A stretch of 22,911 nucleotides of DNA, from the NCBI GenBank assembly GCA_964393335.1, contig CAYMTN010000066.1, forward strand, positions 1 to 22,911. The letters run 5' to 3'. This DNA is from CAYMTN01 sp964393335 (lineage in GTDB: Bacteria; Chloroflexota; Anaerolineae; Aggregatilineales; Aggregatilineaceae). Shown here piece by piece: positions 1 through 7,773 of the stretch. The position numbers and the translations under genes are program-made. Each line of letters starts with the position of its first letter. The stretch's first letter is position 1. The notes under the pieces were generated by a model. That model did not search any database. It was not told the origin of the DNA and was given only the letters and a program-made list of their open reading frames with translations.

Positions 1-1109
1 GGCGGCTCGTCCATGATGCCGTTGTCGATGCCCTTCAGCCAGTAATCGAACCAGCGCACGTGCTCGGCTATCAGGTCAAACTTGCCGCTCCCATTGTGCG
101 ACCAGGGCGTCATCACGATTTTCTGCGGCACGGTCAGGTTGTTGAACCACGTCAGGGAGTCACGGGGATAGATGTCGTACCAGCCGCCGAGCGTATAGAT
201 CGCCACACCGGACCCGTTGATCTGGTCGAGGTAGGTTGACGGGCTGAAAACGGTATAGATCGGCGTATCTTCCGGGCCGAGCGAATCGCGGTAGGGACTG
301 GCCGCGGCAGTCGTGAAAATGTTCCAGTTTCCGGCGTGTTCGGCGATGGCTTCCTTGAGCATCGTGCCGTCCGTATCGGCGTCTACCGGGGCGGGGGGCT
401 TCACCTTATCCTGCAGGAGGTTACCGGTGGCCCATTTGAGTACGAAGTTTTCTTGAAAGATGCCGTGCGGATACACGAATTCATACATGTCGAACATCGC
501 CATCATCGGGAAAATGGCCTTCAGGTGCGGGGGATGCGTGCTGGCCGCCATGTACTGCGTGATGCCCAGGTACGAGAGACCGAACATGCCGATGTTGCCA
601 TTCGACCAGGGCTGAGCGGCGAACCATTCGGTCATGTCGTAGGCGTCGCGCGTTTCTTCCGGTGAGAACTCGCCCCGGCGCGTGCCGTACGACGCGCCGC
701 TGCCGCGCACGTCCACAACGCCGATCACGTACCCGTAGCTGATGATGCGTGTCAGTTCGGGGAACTGGTCCACGATGGAGATGACGCGGCCCGAATCGGT
801 GACGTCGGCGCGGTGATAGCGGTGATGGGTCCAGATGACCGGCAGCGGATCATCGACCGGGACGCCATCGACGGCGGGCCGGATGATGTCGACGGCCAAT
901 TTCGTCCCGTCACGCACGGTGACATACTGCGATTCGCGTTTCCATTCACTGTAGATCGGTTCGGAATAACCCTGGTATTCGCCAAAACGCGAGATGCGCT
1001 CGCCGCCCGGCGCGCCGTCCTGCGCGCTGGCGGGCGCGATCACCGGCAGGGCGGCGATCACCAGCACGAGCAGAAACGGTAGAACAAGTCGGATGGATTT
1101 TTGCAGCAC
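1..1109 (-). CDS. CocE/NonD family secreted alpha/beta-hydrolase (3' end outside window)
   Basis: Probable exported serine hydrolase of the X-Pro dipeptidyl-peptidase S15/CocE-NonD type; the true substrate (acyl ester, amide or beta-lactam) cannot be told. I chose the GTG at 1107-1109 because an AAAGGA ribosome site lies 7 bases upstream and a signal peptide follows directly: basic start, Leu/Val-rich core, and an A-S-A cleavage site before Gln30. The alpha/beta-hydrolase core shows all three expected catalytic elements: nucleophile Ser179 in GLSYLG, Asp312 in GGWYD and His338 in PWSHNG, matching the GWYD and PWSH contexts of cocaine esterase. The frame is open to base 1, so 369 codons are visible. 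The C-terminal jelly-roll domain usual in this family must lie outside. An extended -10 sequence 42 bases upstream suggests its own promoter, separate from the M1 peptidase gene before it. Confidence 0.85.
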   Translation of the reverse strand, partial: MLQKSIRLVLPFLLVLVIAALPVIAPASAQDGAPGGERISRFGEYQGYSEPIYSEWKRESQYVTVRDGTKLAVDIIRPAVDGVPVDDPLPVIWTHHRYHRADVTDSGRVISIVDQFPELTRIISYGYVIGVVDVRGSGASYGTRRGEFSPEETRDAYDMTEWFAAQPWSNGNIGMFGLSYLGITQYMAASTHPPHLKAIFPMMAMFDMYEFVYPHGIFQENFVLKWATGNLLQDKVKPPAPVDADTDGTMLKEAIAEHAGNWNIFTTAAASPYRDSLGPEDTPIYTVFSPSTYLDQINGSGVAIYTLGGWYDIYPRDSLTWFNNLTVPQKIVMTPWSHNGSGKFDLIAEHVRWFDYWLKGIDNGIMDEP

Positions 1110-1150
1110 GGCTGATCCTTTCTGGCGGGTAACACAGCGCACATGCACCA

Positions 1151-1159
1151 AGTTTAGCA
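1151..1159 (-). promoter_or_regulatory. Candidate extended -10 promoter of the CocE-type hydrolase gene
   Basis: On the minus strand the 76-base gap contains TGCTAAACT, an extended -10 (TGn plus TAAACT, 4/6 to consensus). Transcription would start near 1144, giving a leader of about 35 bases. No -35 is recognisable. The same nine bases occur in front of cydD. Confidence 0.35.
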
Positions 1160-1185
1160 CCAACCGGCGGCGCGTGGGTAGGGGA

Positions 1186-2418
1186 TCAGCGCGTGCGAAG
1201 CTGCTGCTCGATCCAGCGCCCGGCGTCTTCGTGATCGCGGATGTTCAACAGGCGCAGGAAACGCGCCGTCGAGTTGACGCGATGCCCGATCATGGCGCGG
1301 CACAACTCTAGAAACCGCTCGTGACCGATCAGCGCGTCCAGGTGATGTAGCAAGACCGGCGCTTTGTCGTAAAGCAGCACGTCCTGGGTGTGGCTGTCGT
1401 CGGGGGAGTGTTCGAAGCCCCAAATCGGCGGCGTACCGGCCAGCGCGTCGCGTTTCTGCGCGATCAACGCGTTGTAGGCCCCGGCACCAAACTCGTCACG
1501 CACGGCCAGCAGCGCGCTGTATTCGGCAAAACCTTCGTTGAGCCAGTTTTCCCACGTATCGACGGGCGCGCCCCACCACCAGATGTGCGCGAACTCGTGC
1601 GCCAGGTGCAGGAAGTGGCGCTGGCGGTCGTCCAGGTAGGCTCTGCCGGACAGCGCATCACCCAGCACGGCCAGCCCGCGCCGTCCGTACCCGCCGCCGT
1701 GCTGGCGCTGGGTCGGGATCACGGTGACCTGCCAGGGCGCATCACCCCCGAACCAGCCATCGTAGTCGTGCAGCACGTCGAGCACGTCGGCGGCCATCTG
1801 CGCGGCGGCGGCATCGTCCAGATCGACGTGATGGATGCTGATCGTGAACGGGTCGCGTTCGGCGGTGACCGTCTTCAGGGCGGGCGCGGCGACGACGACG
1901 ATGTCATTGGTGGGCATTTCGCACGCGAACTGCCAGGGACCGCCGGGTTGATCGCAGGTGCCGTAGCCGCGCACGGTATACGCGGGATCACATTCGACGG
2001 CCAGGTCGAAGGTGAATTCGCCATATGCCTCGTTGTAGGGAAACCAGGGCAGGTACAGCCCCAGCTCGACCCAGGCGGGCGTGAGGGCGTTGGGCAGTGA
2101 CTCAGGCACGTCGTCGATGGTGCCCCCGTAGGTGAGCTGCACCGTGATCGACTGGCCCGCACGCAGCGGCCCGTCAAAGTTGACGCGCAGCCGCCCGGCG
2201 CGCGGCAGCGTGGCGGGGATGTCGTCGTCGACGTCGAACGTATGCCCGGTGATGTGATCCCCGCTCAGCGTGTCGATAACCAACTGGCGGTGCAGATAAA
2301 ATTCCAGCGTATCGCCGCTGTCACTCACGGCCTCAAGCGTGATGGTGGCGGTCACGTCGATGGCGCGGCGCGGCGGGTCGAGCGCGAGGCGCATGTGATA
2401 ATGGTTAGCAGTAAGCAT
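1186..2418 (-). CDS. M1-like (gluzincin) metallopeptidase, short form
   Basis: Zinc-dependent aminopeptidase-like protein of 410 residues with no signal peptide, so probably cytoplasmic. The N-terminal half is a beta-sandwich-like region typical of M1 enzymes. The zinc motif HEFAH is at residues 274-278, followed by WENWLNEGFAEYS with the third ligand Glu295. The canonical M1 spacing is HExxH-x18-E; here 16 residues separate the second His from the Glu, and the stretch is Trp-rich. The classical GxMEN substrate loop is not obvious; a glycine-rich GGGYGRRG segment precedes the zinc helix. At 410 residues it lacks the long C-terminal helical domain of full-size M1 enzymes (about 850 residues). 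The ATG at 2418 has GGGAG only two bases upstream, an unusually tight spacing. It sits 35 bases after tatD and may be co-transcribed with it. Confidence 0.85.
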   Translation of the reverse strand: MLTANHYHMRLALDPPRRAIDVTATITLEAVSDSGDTLEFYLHRQLVIDTLSGDHITGHTFDVDDDIPATLPRAGRLRVNFDGPLRAGQSITVQLTYGGTIDDVPESLPNALTPAWVELGLYLPWFPYNEAYGEFTFDLAVECDPAYTVRGYGTCDQPGGPWQFACEMPTNDIVVVAAPALKTVTAERDPFTISIHHVDLDDAAAAQMAADVLDVLHDYDGWFGGDAPWQVTVIPTQRQHGGGYGRRGLAVLGDALSGRAYLDDRQRHFLHLAHEFAHIWWWGAPVDTWENWLNEGFAEYSALLAVRDEFGAGAYNALIAQKRDALAGTPPIWGFEHSPDDSHTQDVLLYDKAPVLLHHLDALIGHERFLELCRAMIGHRVNSTARFLRLLNIRDHEDAGRWIEQQLRTR

Positions 2419-2453
2419 AGCTCCCTGTCTGTGGTCCGGTGTCCAGGTGTGTG

Positions 2454-3263
2454 TCAGAGCGCGTGATCGGCGGGCGGCAGCGCGAACAGGCGCTCGGCGT
2501 TGGCGGTGCTTTGGGCGGCGAATACGTCGTCCGGCACCGCGCGCAGCGCGGCGAGACGCTCGGCGATGAGGCGCACGTAAGCGGGTCTGTTGGGACGTTT
2601 GCCCCGGTGTGGGACCGGCGTAAGGAACGGCCCATCCGTTTCGACCAGAATCCGGTCATCGGGCACCAGGGCAGCGATCTGCCGCAGGTCGTCAGCCTTT
2701 TTGAACGTCACCGGGCCGGTGAAGCCCAGGTACAAACCGAGCGCCAGCCCGCGTTCCGCGATGGCCTGCGGGGCCGAAAACGAGTGCAGCACGCCGGGGC
2801 GCTGCGCCAGCGAAGAAGGCAGCGCGGCGATCCAGGCGCTCACGATATCCAGCACGTCGTCGCTGGCGTCGCGGTTGTGGATGATGACCGGCAGGTTCAG
2901 GTCGGCAGCCAGGGCGAGTTGGGCCTCAAACGCGCCCCACTGGACGTCTTTGGGCGCGTCGTCCCAGTAATAATCCAGCCCGATCTCACCGATGGCGACC
3001 ACTTTAGGGTGAGCGGCCATCGCGCGGATTTCGGCCAGCACGTCATCCGAGAATCCAACCGTGCTGTTGGGATGGACGCCACAAGCGGCATACACGCCGG
3101 GGTAGGTGCCGGCGAGGGCCAGCGCCGCGCGAGAACGATCCAGGTCGGTGCCGGGGTTGATGATGCGCGTCACACCGGCGGCGGCGGCTTCTTGCACGAT
3201 AGTGTCGCGGATGCCGTCGTAGCTGTCGAAATCCAGGTGACAGTGTGTGTCAATCAGAGTCAT
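2454..3263 (-). CDS. tatD: TatD family metal-dependent hydrolase/DNase
   Basis: TIM-barrel amidohydrolase-like nuclease, 269 residues, the normal TatD length. Family members act as 3'-5' exonucleases or deoxyribonucleases in the cytoplasm, linked to DNA repair and turnover. The metal ligands are all visible: His7 and His9 in DTHCHLD, Glu93 in GEIGLDYY, His129 in IIHNRD, His160 in LHSFS and Asp210 in VETDGPFL. The GVHP motif at residues 62-65 also fits. The ATG at 3263 has no strong ribosome site, but the protein starts exactly where TatD proteins usually do (MTLIDTHCH). It lies 143 bases after gmd, with a hairpin between, and 35 bases before the M1 peptidase gene, so it probably heads that short transcription unit. 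Confidence 0.92.
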   Translation of the reverse strand: MTLIDTHCHLDFDSYDGIRDTIVQEAAAAGVTRIINPGTDLDRSRAALALAGTYPGVYAACGVHPNSTVGFSDDVLAEIRAMAAHPKVVAIGEIGLDYYWDDAPKDVQWGAFEAQLALAADLNLPVIIHNRDASDDVLDIVSAWIAALPSSLAQRPGVLHSFSAPQAIAERGLALGLYLGFTGPVTFKKADDLRQIAALVPDDRILVETDGPFLTPVPHRGKRPNRPAYVRLIAERLAALRAVPDDVFAAQSTANAERLFALPPADHAL

Positions 3264-3345
3264 GCGTCACGTTTTCTGCGGGTAGCCAGAGGCCACCGAT
3301 CATGCCACGTCCCGCCGCCGCCGGTGTTGGCTGCTTTACACCATA

Positions 3346-3369
3346 CGGGGCAAGTCACGACTTGCCCCG
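3346..3369. terminator. Perfect 10-bp hairpin after gmd
   Basis: The palindrome CGGGGCAAGT / ACTTGCCCCG has a 4-base loop (CACG). It lies 37 bases past the gmd stop on the minus strand, in the 143-base gmd-tatD gap. There is no T-tract on either side, so it is either a non-canonical terminator, an mRNA-end stabiliser or a dispersed palindromic repeat. Confidence 0.5.
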
Positions 3370-3406
3370 CTTACGTGCTGGTGCCGTCGTGCGGCGTGTG
3401 GTGGGG

Positions 3407-4384
3407 TTATTTCGCCTTCCCCCCAGATTCTAGCAGTTCCAGGTCGGCATCGATCATCTTTTGGATGAGTTCGGTGAACGTGATTTGCGGTTCCCAGCCG
3501 AGTTTGCTCCCGGCCTTAGACGCGTCACCGACCAGCAGGTCAACTTCCGCCGGGCGCATGTAACGCGGGTCCTGCACGACAAATTCGCGCCAGTCCAAAT
3601 CGACGTATTCGAACGCGACCGAGATCAACTCCTCGACGGAGTGCGTTTCGCCGGTGGCGACCACGTAATCTTCCGGCGTGTCCTGCTGGAGCATGAGCCA
3701 CATGGCGCGCACGTAATCGCCCGCAAAACCCCAATCCCGCCGCGAATCCAGATTACCCAGGCGCAACTCCTTCGCCATGCCCAGCTTGATCTTGGCGACG
3801 TTGTACGACACCTTGCGCGGGACAAATTCGAGGCCCCGGCGCGGGCTTTCGTGGTTGAACAGGATGCCGCTCGTCGCGTGCAGGTTGTAACTCTCGCGGT
3901 AGTTGACCGTGATCCAGTGACCGTACACCTTGGCGACTCCGTAGGGGCTGCGCGGGTAAAACGGCGTGCTTTCGCGCTGCGGGACCTCGCGCACTTTGCC
4001 GAACATCTCGCTGCTGGACGCCTGGTAGAAACGAATGGTCGGATCGATGTGGCGGATCGCGTCCAGCAGGCGCGTGACGCCCAGGGCGGTCACGTCGCCG
4101 GTGAAGACCGGCTGAGTCCACGAGGTCTGCACGAAGCTCTGCGCCGCCAGGTTATAAATCTCACGCGGCTCACACTCCTCGATGGCGAGTTGCAGCGAGG
4201 TCTGGTCGAGCATGTCGCCGGGGATCAGCTTGACCCGGTCTTGAATGTGCTCGATGCGGCTGAAATTGACGGTGCTGGTGCGCCGCACCAACCCGAAGAC
4301 CTCGTACCCCTGGTCGAGCAAAAATTCCGCCAGGTACGATCCATCCTGGCCGGTGATGCCGGTGATTAGCGCGCGGTTGCTCAT
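3407..4384 (-). CDS. gmd: GDP-mannose 4,6-dehydratase
   Basis: Extended short-chain dehydrogenase that converts GDP-D-mannose to GDP-4-keto-6-deoxy-D-mannose, a cytoplasmic nucleotide-sugar step for surface glycans. The 325-residue length is normal. Evidence: the NAD(P)-binding GITGQDGSYLAE at residues 9-20, the GMD-typical VRRTSTVNFSRIEH region after beta-2 (33-46), the catalytic Ser124 and Glu126 in QASSSEMFG, and Tyr148/Lys152 in SPYGVAKVYGHW. FNHESPRRG and SRRDWGFAGDYVRAMW are diagnostic of GMD rather than other epimerases. Its ATG overlaps the rmd stop as ATGA (4381-4384), implying translational coupling. Together the two genes form a complete GDP-D-rhamnose pathway from GDP-mannose. No mannosyl- or rhamnosyltransferase is nearby to show the final product. 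Confidence 0.96.
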   Translation of the reverse strand: MSNRALITGITGQDGSYLAEFLLDQGYEVFGLVRRTSTVNFSRIEHIQDRVKLIPGDMLDQTSLQLAIEECEPREIYNLAAQSFVQTSWTQPVFTGDVTALGVTRLLDAIRHIDPTIRFYQASSSEMFGKVREVPQRESTPFYPRSPYGVAKVYGHWITVNYRESYNLHATSGILFNHESPRRGLEFVPRKVSYNVAKIKLGMAKELRLGNLDSRRDWGFAGDYVRAMWLMLQQDTPEDYVVATGETHSVEELISVAFEYVDLDWREFVVQDPRYMRPAEVDLLVGDASKAGSKLGWEPQITFTELIQKMIDADLELLESGGKAK

Positions 4385-5376
4385 GATTGTTCTGCTCCTG
4401 CATGATGACCGGCCCCGCGGTGCAGCCCCATGCGGACCCGCCAGTCATTAAGAATGTCCAGTAAGCTCTGTTCAAAGGGAATCGTGGGTTCCCAGCCGGT
4501 GCGCTGGCGCAGCTTGGCCGCGTTCCCGACGCGGCGCGGCACGTCGGAAGGCCGCATCCGTGCCGGGTCTTGCCGGACTTCGATGGGCACGGAACTGAAG
4601 TTCAGCAGGGTATCGAGCAGGTATTGAATGCTATGGCCCCGCCCGCTGCACACGTTGTACGCTTCGCCCGGCTCGCCCTGCGTCAGCATCAGATAGTAGG
4701 CACGCGCCACGTCGCGCACGTCAGTGAAATCGCGCTCGGCGGTCAGGTTGCCGACGAACATCACCGGCTCGCGCTGCCCGGCCTCGATGGCCGCGATCTG
4801 GCTGGCGAAGTCTGCTGCGACGAACCCGCCGCCCTGGCTGGGGCCGATGTGGTTGAACGGGCGGGCGCGCACGATCGGGATGTGATGTGAGAGAAAGTAT
4901 TGCAGGGCGAGCATGTCCTGCGTGACCTTGCTCACGCTGTACGGGTTAGACGGTTCGAACAGGCGGGTTTCGTCGAGCGGCTCGGTCGTCGCACCCGCCG
5001 CGCCGTAAATTTCCGCCGAGCTGACGACCAGCACGCGCGGCGCGAGGTCCAGCGCGACCAGGGTTTGCAGCAGGTTGAGCTGCCCCAGGATGTTGTTTTC
5101 CAGCGTGCGCCAGGGGTCCTTGAACGACTGCCCGACATCGGCCAGCGCCGCCAGGTGAATGATCAACTCCGGGCGCAGGTCCGCGATCAGCGCGTGGACA
5201 CGGTCCGCGCTGCGCAGGTCGAGCTGGTGCTGCGAGACGGGGCGACCGTCCAGCCGGGGATGCTGGCCGGGCGGTTCGTACACCGCCGCGTGGAGGGTCA
5301 GGTCCGGCTGGGTTAACAGGTATTCAACCAGGTGACCGCCGGCAAATCCGCCAGCGCCGGTAATTAGAACTCGCAC
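4381..5376 (-). CDS. rmd: GDP-6-deoxy-D-mannose reductase (NAD-dependent epimerase/dehydratase family)
   Basis: Reduces GDP-4-keto-6-deoxy-D-mannose, the product of gmd, most likely to GDP-D-rhamnose. It is an extended SDR of 331 residues with GAGGFAGGHL at residues 7-16, catalytic Ser120 in VVSSAEIYG, and Tyr146/Lys150 in PYSVSK. RPFNHIGPSQGGGFVAADFA is typical of RMD-like reductases. The start is GTG at 5376, preceded by GGAGAG at good spacing; an extended -10 promoter lies about 60 bases upstream. The position immediately before gmd, with a 4-base overlap, is the main reason for choosing Rmd over another nucleotide-sugar reductase. A GDP-fucose synthase (WcaG) is the main alternative but usually has a different C-terminal half. 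Confidence 0.88.
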   Translation of the reverse strand: MRVLITGAGGFAGGHLVEYLLTQPDLTLHAAVYEPPGQHPRLDGRPVSQHQLDLRSADRVHALIADLRPELIIHLAALADVGQSFKDPWRTLENNILGQLNLLQTLVALDLAPRVLVVSSAEIYGAAGATTEPLDETRLFEPSNPYSVSKVTQDMLALQYFLSHHIPIVRARPFNHIGPSQGGGFVAADFASQIAAIEAGQREPVMFVGNLTAERDFTDVRDVARAYYLMLTQGEPGEAYNVCSGRGHSIQYLLDTLLNFSSVPIEVRQDPARMRPSDVPRRVGNAAKLRQRTGWEPTIPFEQSLLDILNDWRVRMGLHRGAGHHAGAEQS

Positions 5377-5509
5377 GTTATCTCTCCGCTGATGCGCGTG
5401 TCATGGTGACGCGCGTCTTCGACGCCCAAACGGGGCCATTATAGCATGTTGGACTCAGGCGACAAGCCTCATCGGCCACAGGCTCGCCGCCCGTGCCCCG
5501 CGCGATAGC
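5377..5509. other. Gap between the DUF4397 lipoprotein gene and rmd
   Basis: 133 bases holding the rmd promoter. I see no convincing rho-independent terminator for the lipoprotein gene; AGCCT/AGGCT around 5465-5485 is only a 5-bp stem. Confidence 0.4.
5438..5465 (-). promoter_or_regulatory. Promoter of the rmd-gmd operon
   Basis: Reading the minus strand: TTGTCG (4/6 to the -35 consensus), a 16-base spacer ending in TGC, then a perfect TATAAT at 5438-5443. The TGn makes it an extended -10. The predicted start near 5431 gives a leader of about 55 bases to the rmd GTG. It is the best sigma-70-type match I saw in the window. Confidence 0.65.
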
Positions 5510-7573
5510 TCAGCCGTCGTGCCGGATCAGAATCGGCGTCAGGCTTTGCCCGCTGGCATCCGGCAGCAGCAGCAGATCGTAGCTGGTGCGCGATTCTAGC
5601 GGCATATCCGGGATCATCGCCACTAACTGCCCGGTCACCGATTCCAGGACGAGCACGTTATACGTGCCCGACGGCATCATGAATGGATCGGTCGGCTGTC
5701 CAAACTCGGCGGACGGCCCGATCTGCTCCTGGACCGGTGCAGGGAGCGTGACGTATGCCAGGTCCACTTCAGGCCCCGGTGTAAACGGTTCGGGCGGCAC
5801 GATGCGCGCCAGCGTGAGGCGGGGCCGGGCGCGCACGGCGTCGAAGATACGCAGGCTGGCGTTTCCTTCCGGGATCAGGATCGGGAGATCGTTAGCCGGC
5901 TCGGCGCGTATAGCGTCGCCATCACGGAAAATGAACAGGGTCACCTGGGCGGGCGTGGTGGGCGGCAGCACCAGTACGAGGTCACCATCCAGCAGCACGG
6001 TGCCGGTCGCGCTCGTCTGTACGACCAGGTGGCGCGGCGGCTGGTAGAACGGGTAGTAGGCCGTAGCGACGCCCTGCGCTACGTTCTCAAAAATCGGCTC
6101 ACCGTCGATGGTGATATCAACGGCGACGGCGTCCGTCATGGCATGGATCACGCGCAGATTGACCTGCGGGCGATCTAACTCGCTGCCGGGCGGTGGTTCG
6201 CCGGCGGCGTCCGTCGTGCCGACCGCCGTTTGCAGCACGACCGGGTCGGCGTTGGGATAACCCGCCGCCACGATGGTATACGCGCTGCCAGGGGACCACA
6301 AGCGGTCGGGCAGAAAATCGACGGTGTCAGGCCCGGAGCCGGTCGCATCCTGAAAAGTGAACGAAAATCCGCCGGTCGGCAGTTCAAGCGGGGTGCTGGC
6401 CGTGCCAAACGAGATCGGCGCGAGGTCGGGGATTCTATTGTCGCCGGAGACGCCCACGCGAAGCTGGACGACACCGGGCACCGCGTGCACGAACACGAAC
6501 CGGGCGAAATCGGGCGGCGTCGGGCTGAGGTCTTCGCCGATCACGGCTACGCGCAGCCGCTGGGCTGCGTCAAACAGGATCAGGTCGAGCGTATCGTTCG
6601 GATTCAGCGTGATCTGTTTTTGCAGCAGCGCCTCTGTATCCGGCTGCCCGGCAGGCACGACACGCAGCAAGGTACGGCGTGAGGGGTAGCTGGTCCAGTC
6701 CGTTGACTCGTGCCAGCCAAGCGACTCGGCCAGCGGCGTACTGTCCAGGTACACGTCTACCGCGTCGAGATCGGGCGATACATGCAGCACGCGCAGGCGG
6801 GTCATGCTGTTGACGCCGTGCCCGACGAACAGGGTCCGGTAGGCCCCCGCGCCATCCGGGTAGATCACGACGGCATACGCGGTGCGCTCGGCCAGCACCA
6901 TGTCGACTGAATCGAGCGTGTCGGGGCCGCTGCTCAGATCAAACGTGTGTGCTCCGGCGGGCACTTCCGCCGGATCGCCCACCATGCCGAAATCCAACGC
7001 GCCGACGATGGTCCGGTTGGCTTCTTGCATGAGCACGTTGTCAGCGCCGGGGGCCGCCTGGATCACGTTCACGCGGGCGATGTCGTTGGGCAGCGGCGCG
7101 AGATCTTCTTGGTACACGATCAGACGCAGGGCATCCGCCGGACCGGCGATCACGGCCATCGTACTCTGGCCAGCGCGGAGCGTGACCTGCTCTGACAGGT
7201 ACGCCGGGACCTGGTCGGGGTCTTCGCCGGCGGGCACGACTCGCAGCAAGTAATCACCCGGACTGAACGACAGCGGCTCGCTGTGATAATTGCCCGGCTT
7301 AAAACCGCGCCCGATATCACCCGCGTCCAGGTAGATGTTGACGGGGGGTAAATCCGGGCTGGCCTGGACCACGCGGAGTTGGGCGCGTGTAGCGGGATCG
7401 TCGCTGGCCTGCGGCACCATCATCGGCGTCGAAGTCGGCGGGCTGGTGGGGGTGATCGTCGGCGGGACCGCGCTGGGCGTCGCGGTGGGCGATGGCGTAT
7501 CGTCACCGCCGCCGCACGCCGCCAGGGCACCGGCCAGCGCCAGAGTCAACAGAATCAGGATCAGGCGTCGCAT
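5510..7573 (-). CDS. Surface lipoprotein with six DUF4397-like half-repeats
   Basis: Predicted lipid-anchored extracytoplasmic protein, 687 residues. The frame is open to 7729, but I place the start at the ATG at 7573. It has a GGAGGGAG ribosome site and begins a type II signal peptide, MRRLILILLTLALAGALAAC, with lipobox Cys20. A low-complexity Thr/Pro/Ser linker (24-52) follows, as in many Chloroflexota lipoproteins. The rest divides into six beta-rich segments (about 64-163, 164-256, 257-354, 355-460, 470-570, 571-687) that start with related strings: LRVVQASPDLPPVNIYLD, VNVIQAAPGADNV, LRVLHVSPDLDAVDVYLD, FVFVHAVPGVVQLRV, LRVIHAMTDAVAVDITID and LRIFDAVRARPRLTL. This is the DUF4397 pattern; the fold is Ig-like and the function unknown. 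No enzyme motif is visible. A TACAAT box lies about 55 bases upstream. Confidence 0.85.
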   Translation of the reverse strand: MRRLILILLTLALAGALAACGGGDDTPSPTATPSAVPPTITPTSPPTSTPMMVPQASDDPATRAQLRVVQASPDLPPVNIYLDAGDIGRGFKPGNYHSEPLSFSPGDYLLRVVPAGEDPDQVPAYLSEQVTLRAGQSTMAVIAGPADALRLIVYQEDLAPLPNDIARVNVIQAAPGADNVLMQEANRTIVGALDFGMVGDPAEVPAGAHTFDLSSGPDTLDSVDMVLAERTAYAVVIYPDGAGAYRTLFVGHGVNSMTRLRVLHVSPDLDAVDVYLDSTPLAESLGWHESTDWTSYPSRRTLLRVVPAGQPDTEALLQKQITLNPNDTLDLILFDAAQRLRVAVIGEDLSPTPPDFARFVFVHAVPGVVQLRVGVSGDNRIPDLAPISFGTASTPLELPTGGFSFTFQDATGSGPDTVDFLPDRLWSPGSAYTIVAAGYPNADPVVLQTAVGTTDAAGEPPPGSELDRPQVNLRVIHAMTDAVAVDITIDGEPIFENVAQGVATAYYPFYQPPRHLVVQTSATGTVLLDGDLVLVLPPTTPAQVTLFIFRDGDAIRAEPANDLPILIPEGNASLRIFDAVRARPRLTLARIVPPEPFTPGPEVDLAYVTLPAPVQEQIGPSAEFGQPTDPFMMPSGTYNVLVLESVTGQLVAMIPDMPLESRTSYDLLLLPDASGQSLTPILIRHDG

Positions 7574-7627
7574 AGTCTCCCTCCGCAGGTAGAGGCGCGA
7601 TGTGTGAATCACGGCGCATTCACTCGT

Positions 7628-7633
7628 ATTGTA
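7628..7633 (-). promoter_or_regulatory. Candidate -10 of the DUF4397 lipoprotein gene
   Basis: TACAAT on the minus strand (5/6 to TATAAT). It would start transcription near 7621 and give a 48-base leader. No good -35 lies 16-18 bases upstream, so this is tentative. Confidence 0.35.
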
Positions 7634-7675
7634 CCGGGTCTGAGGTGTGAGGGGTAGCGACACGGTGGTCCTACA

Positions 7676-7734
7676 CCAAAAGGTCCGCCGCCCGACGGCC
7701 AGGGGGGTAACCGTCGGGAAGCGGACCATTTGGG
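7676..7734 (-). terminator. Large bipartite terminator hairpin after hsp20
   Basis: The arms GGTCCGC (7682-7688) / GCGGACC (7721-7727) and CCCGACGG (7691-7698) / CCGTCGGG (7711-7718) stack with a 2x2 internal loop and a 12-base apical loop. On the minus strand the lower arm is followed by TTTT. Flanking CCAAA/TTTGG can extend the stem across one mismatch. It lies about 45 bases beyond the hsp20 stop and separates hsp20 from the lipoprotein gene. Confidence 0.7.
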
Positions 7735-7773
7735 GGGAGCACGGCGGCTCCCAGATGTTTGCCGGGCAACGTA

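Noticed and set aside
2439..3563. 374-codon plus-strand open frame antisense to tatD
   Set aside because: Composition is Arg/His/Gln/Gly-rich with no family resemblance; it mirrors the real, motif-complete TatD gene. This is typical shadow coding in GC-rich DNA.
7574..7729. N-terminal extension of the DUF4397 lipoprotein
   Set aside because: It would bury the signal peptide and lipobox, run through the hsp20 terminator hairpin, and lacks a ribosome site; the ATG at 7573 has one.
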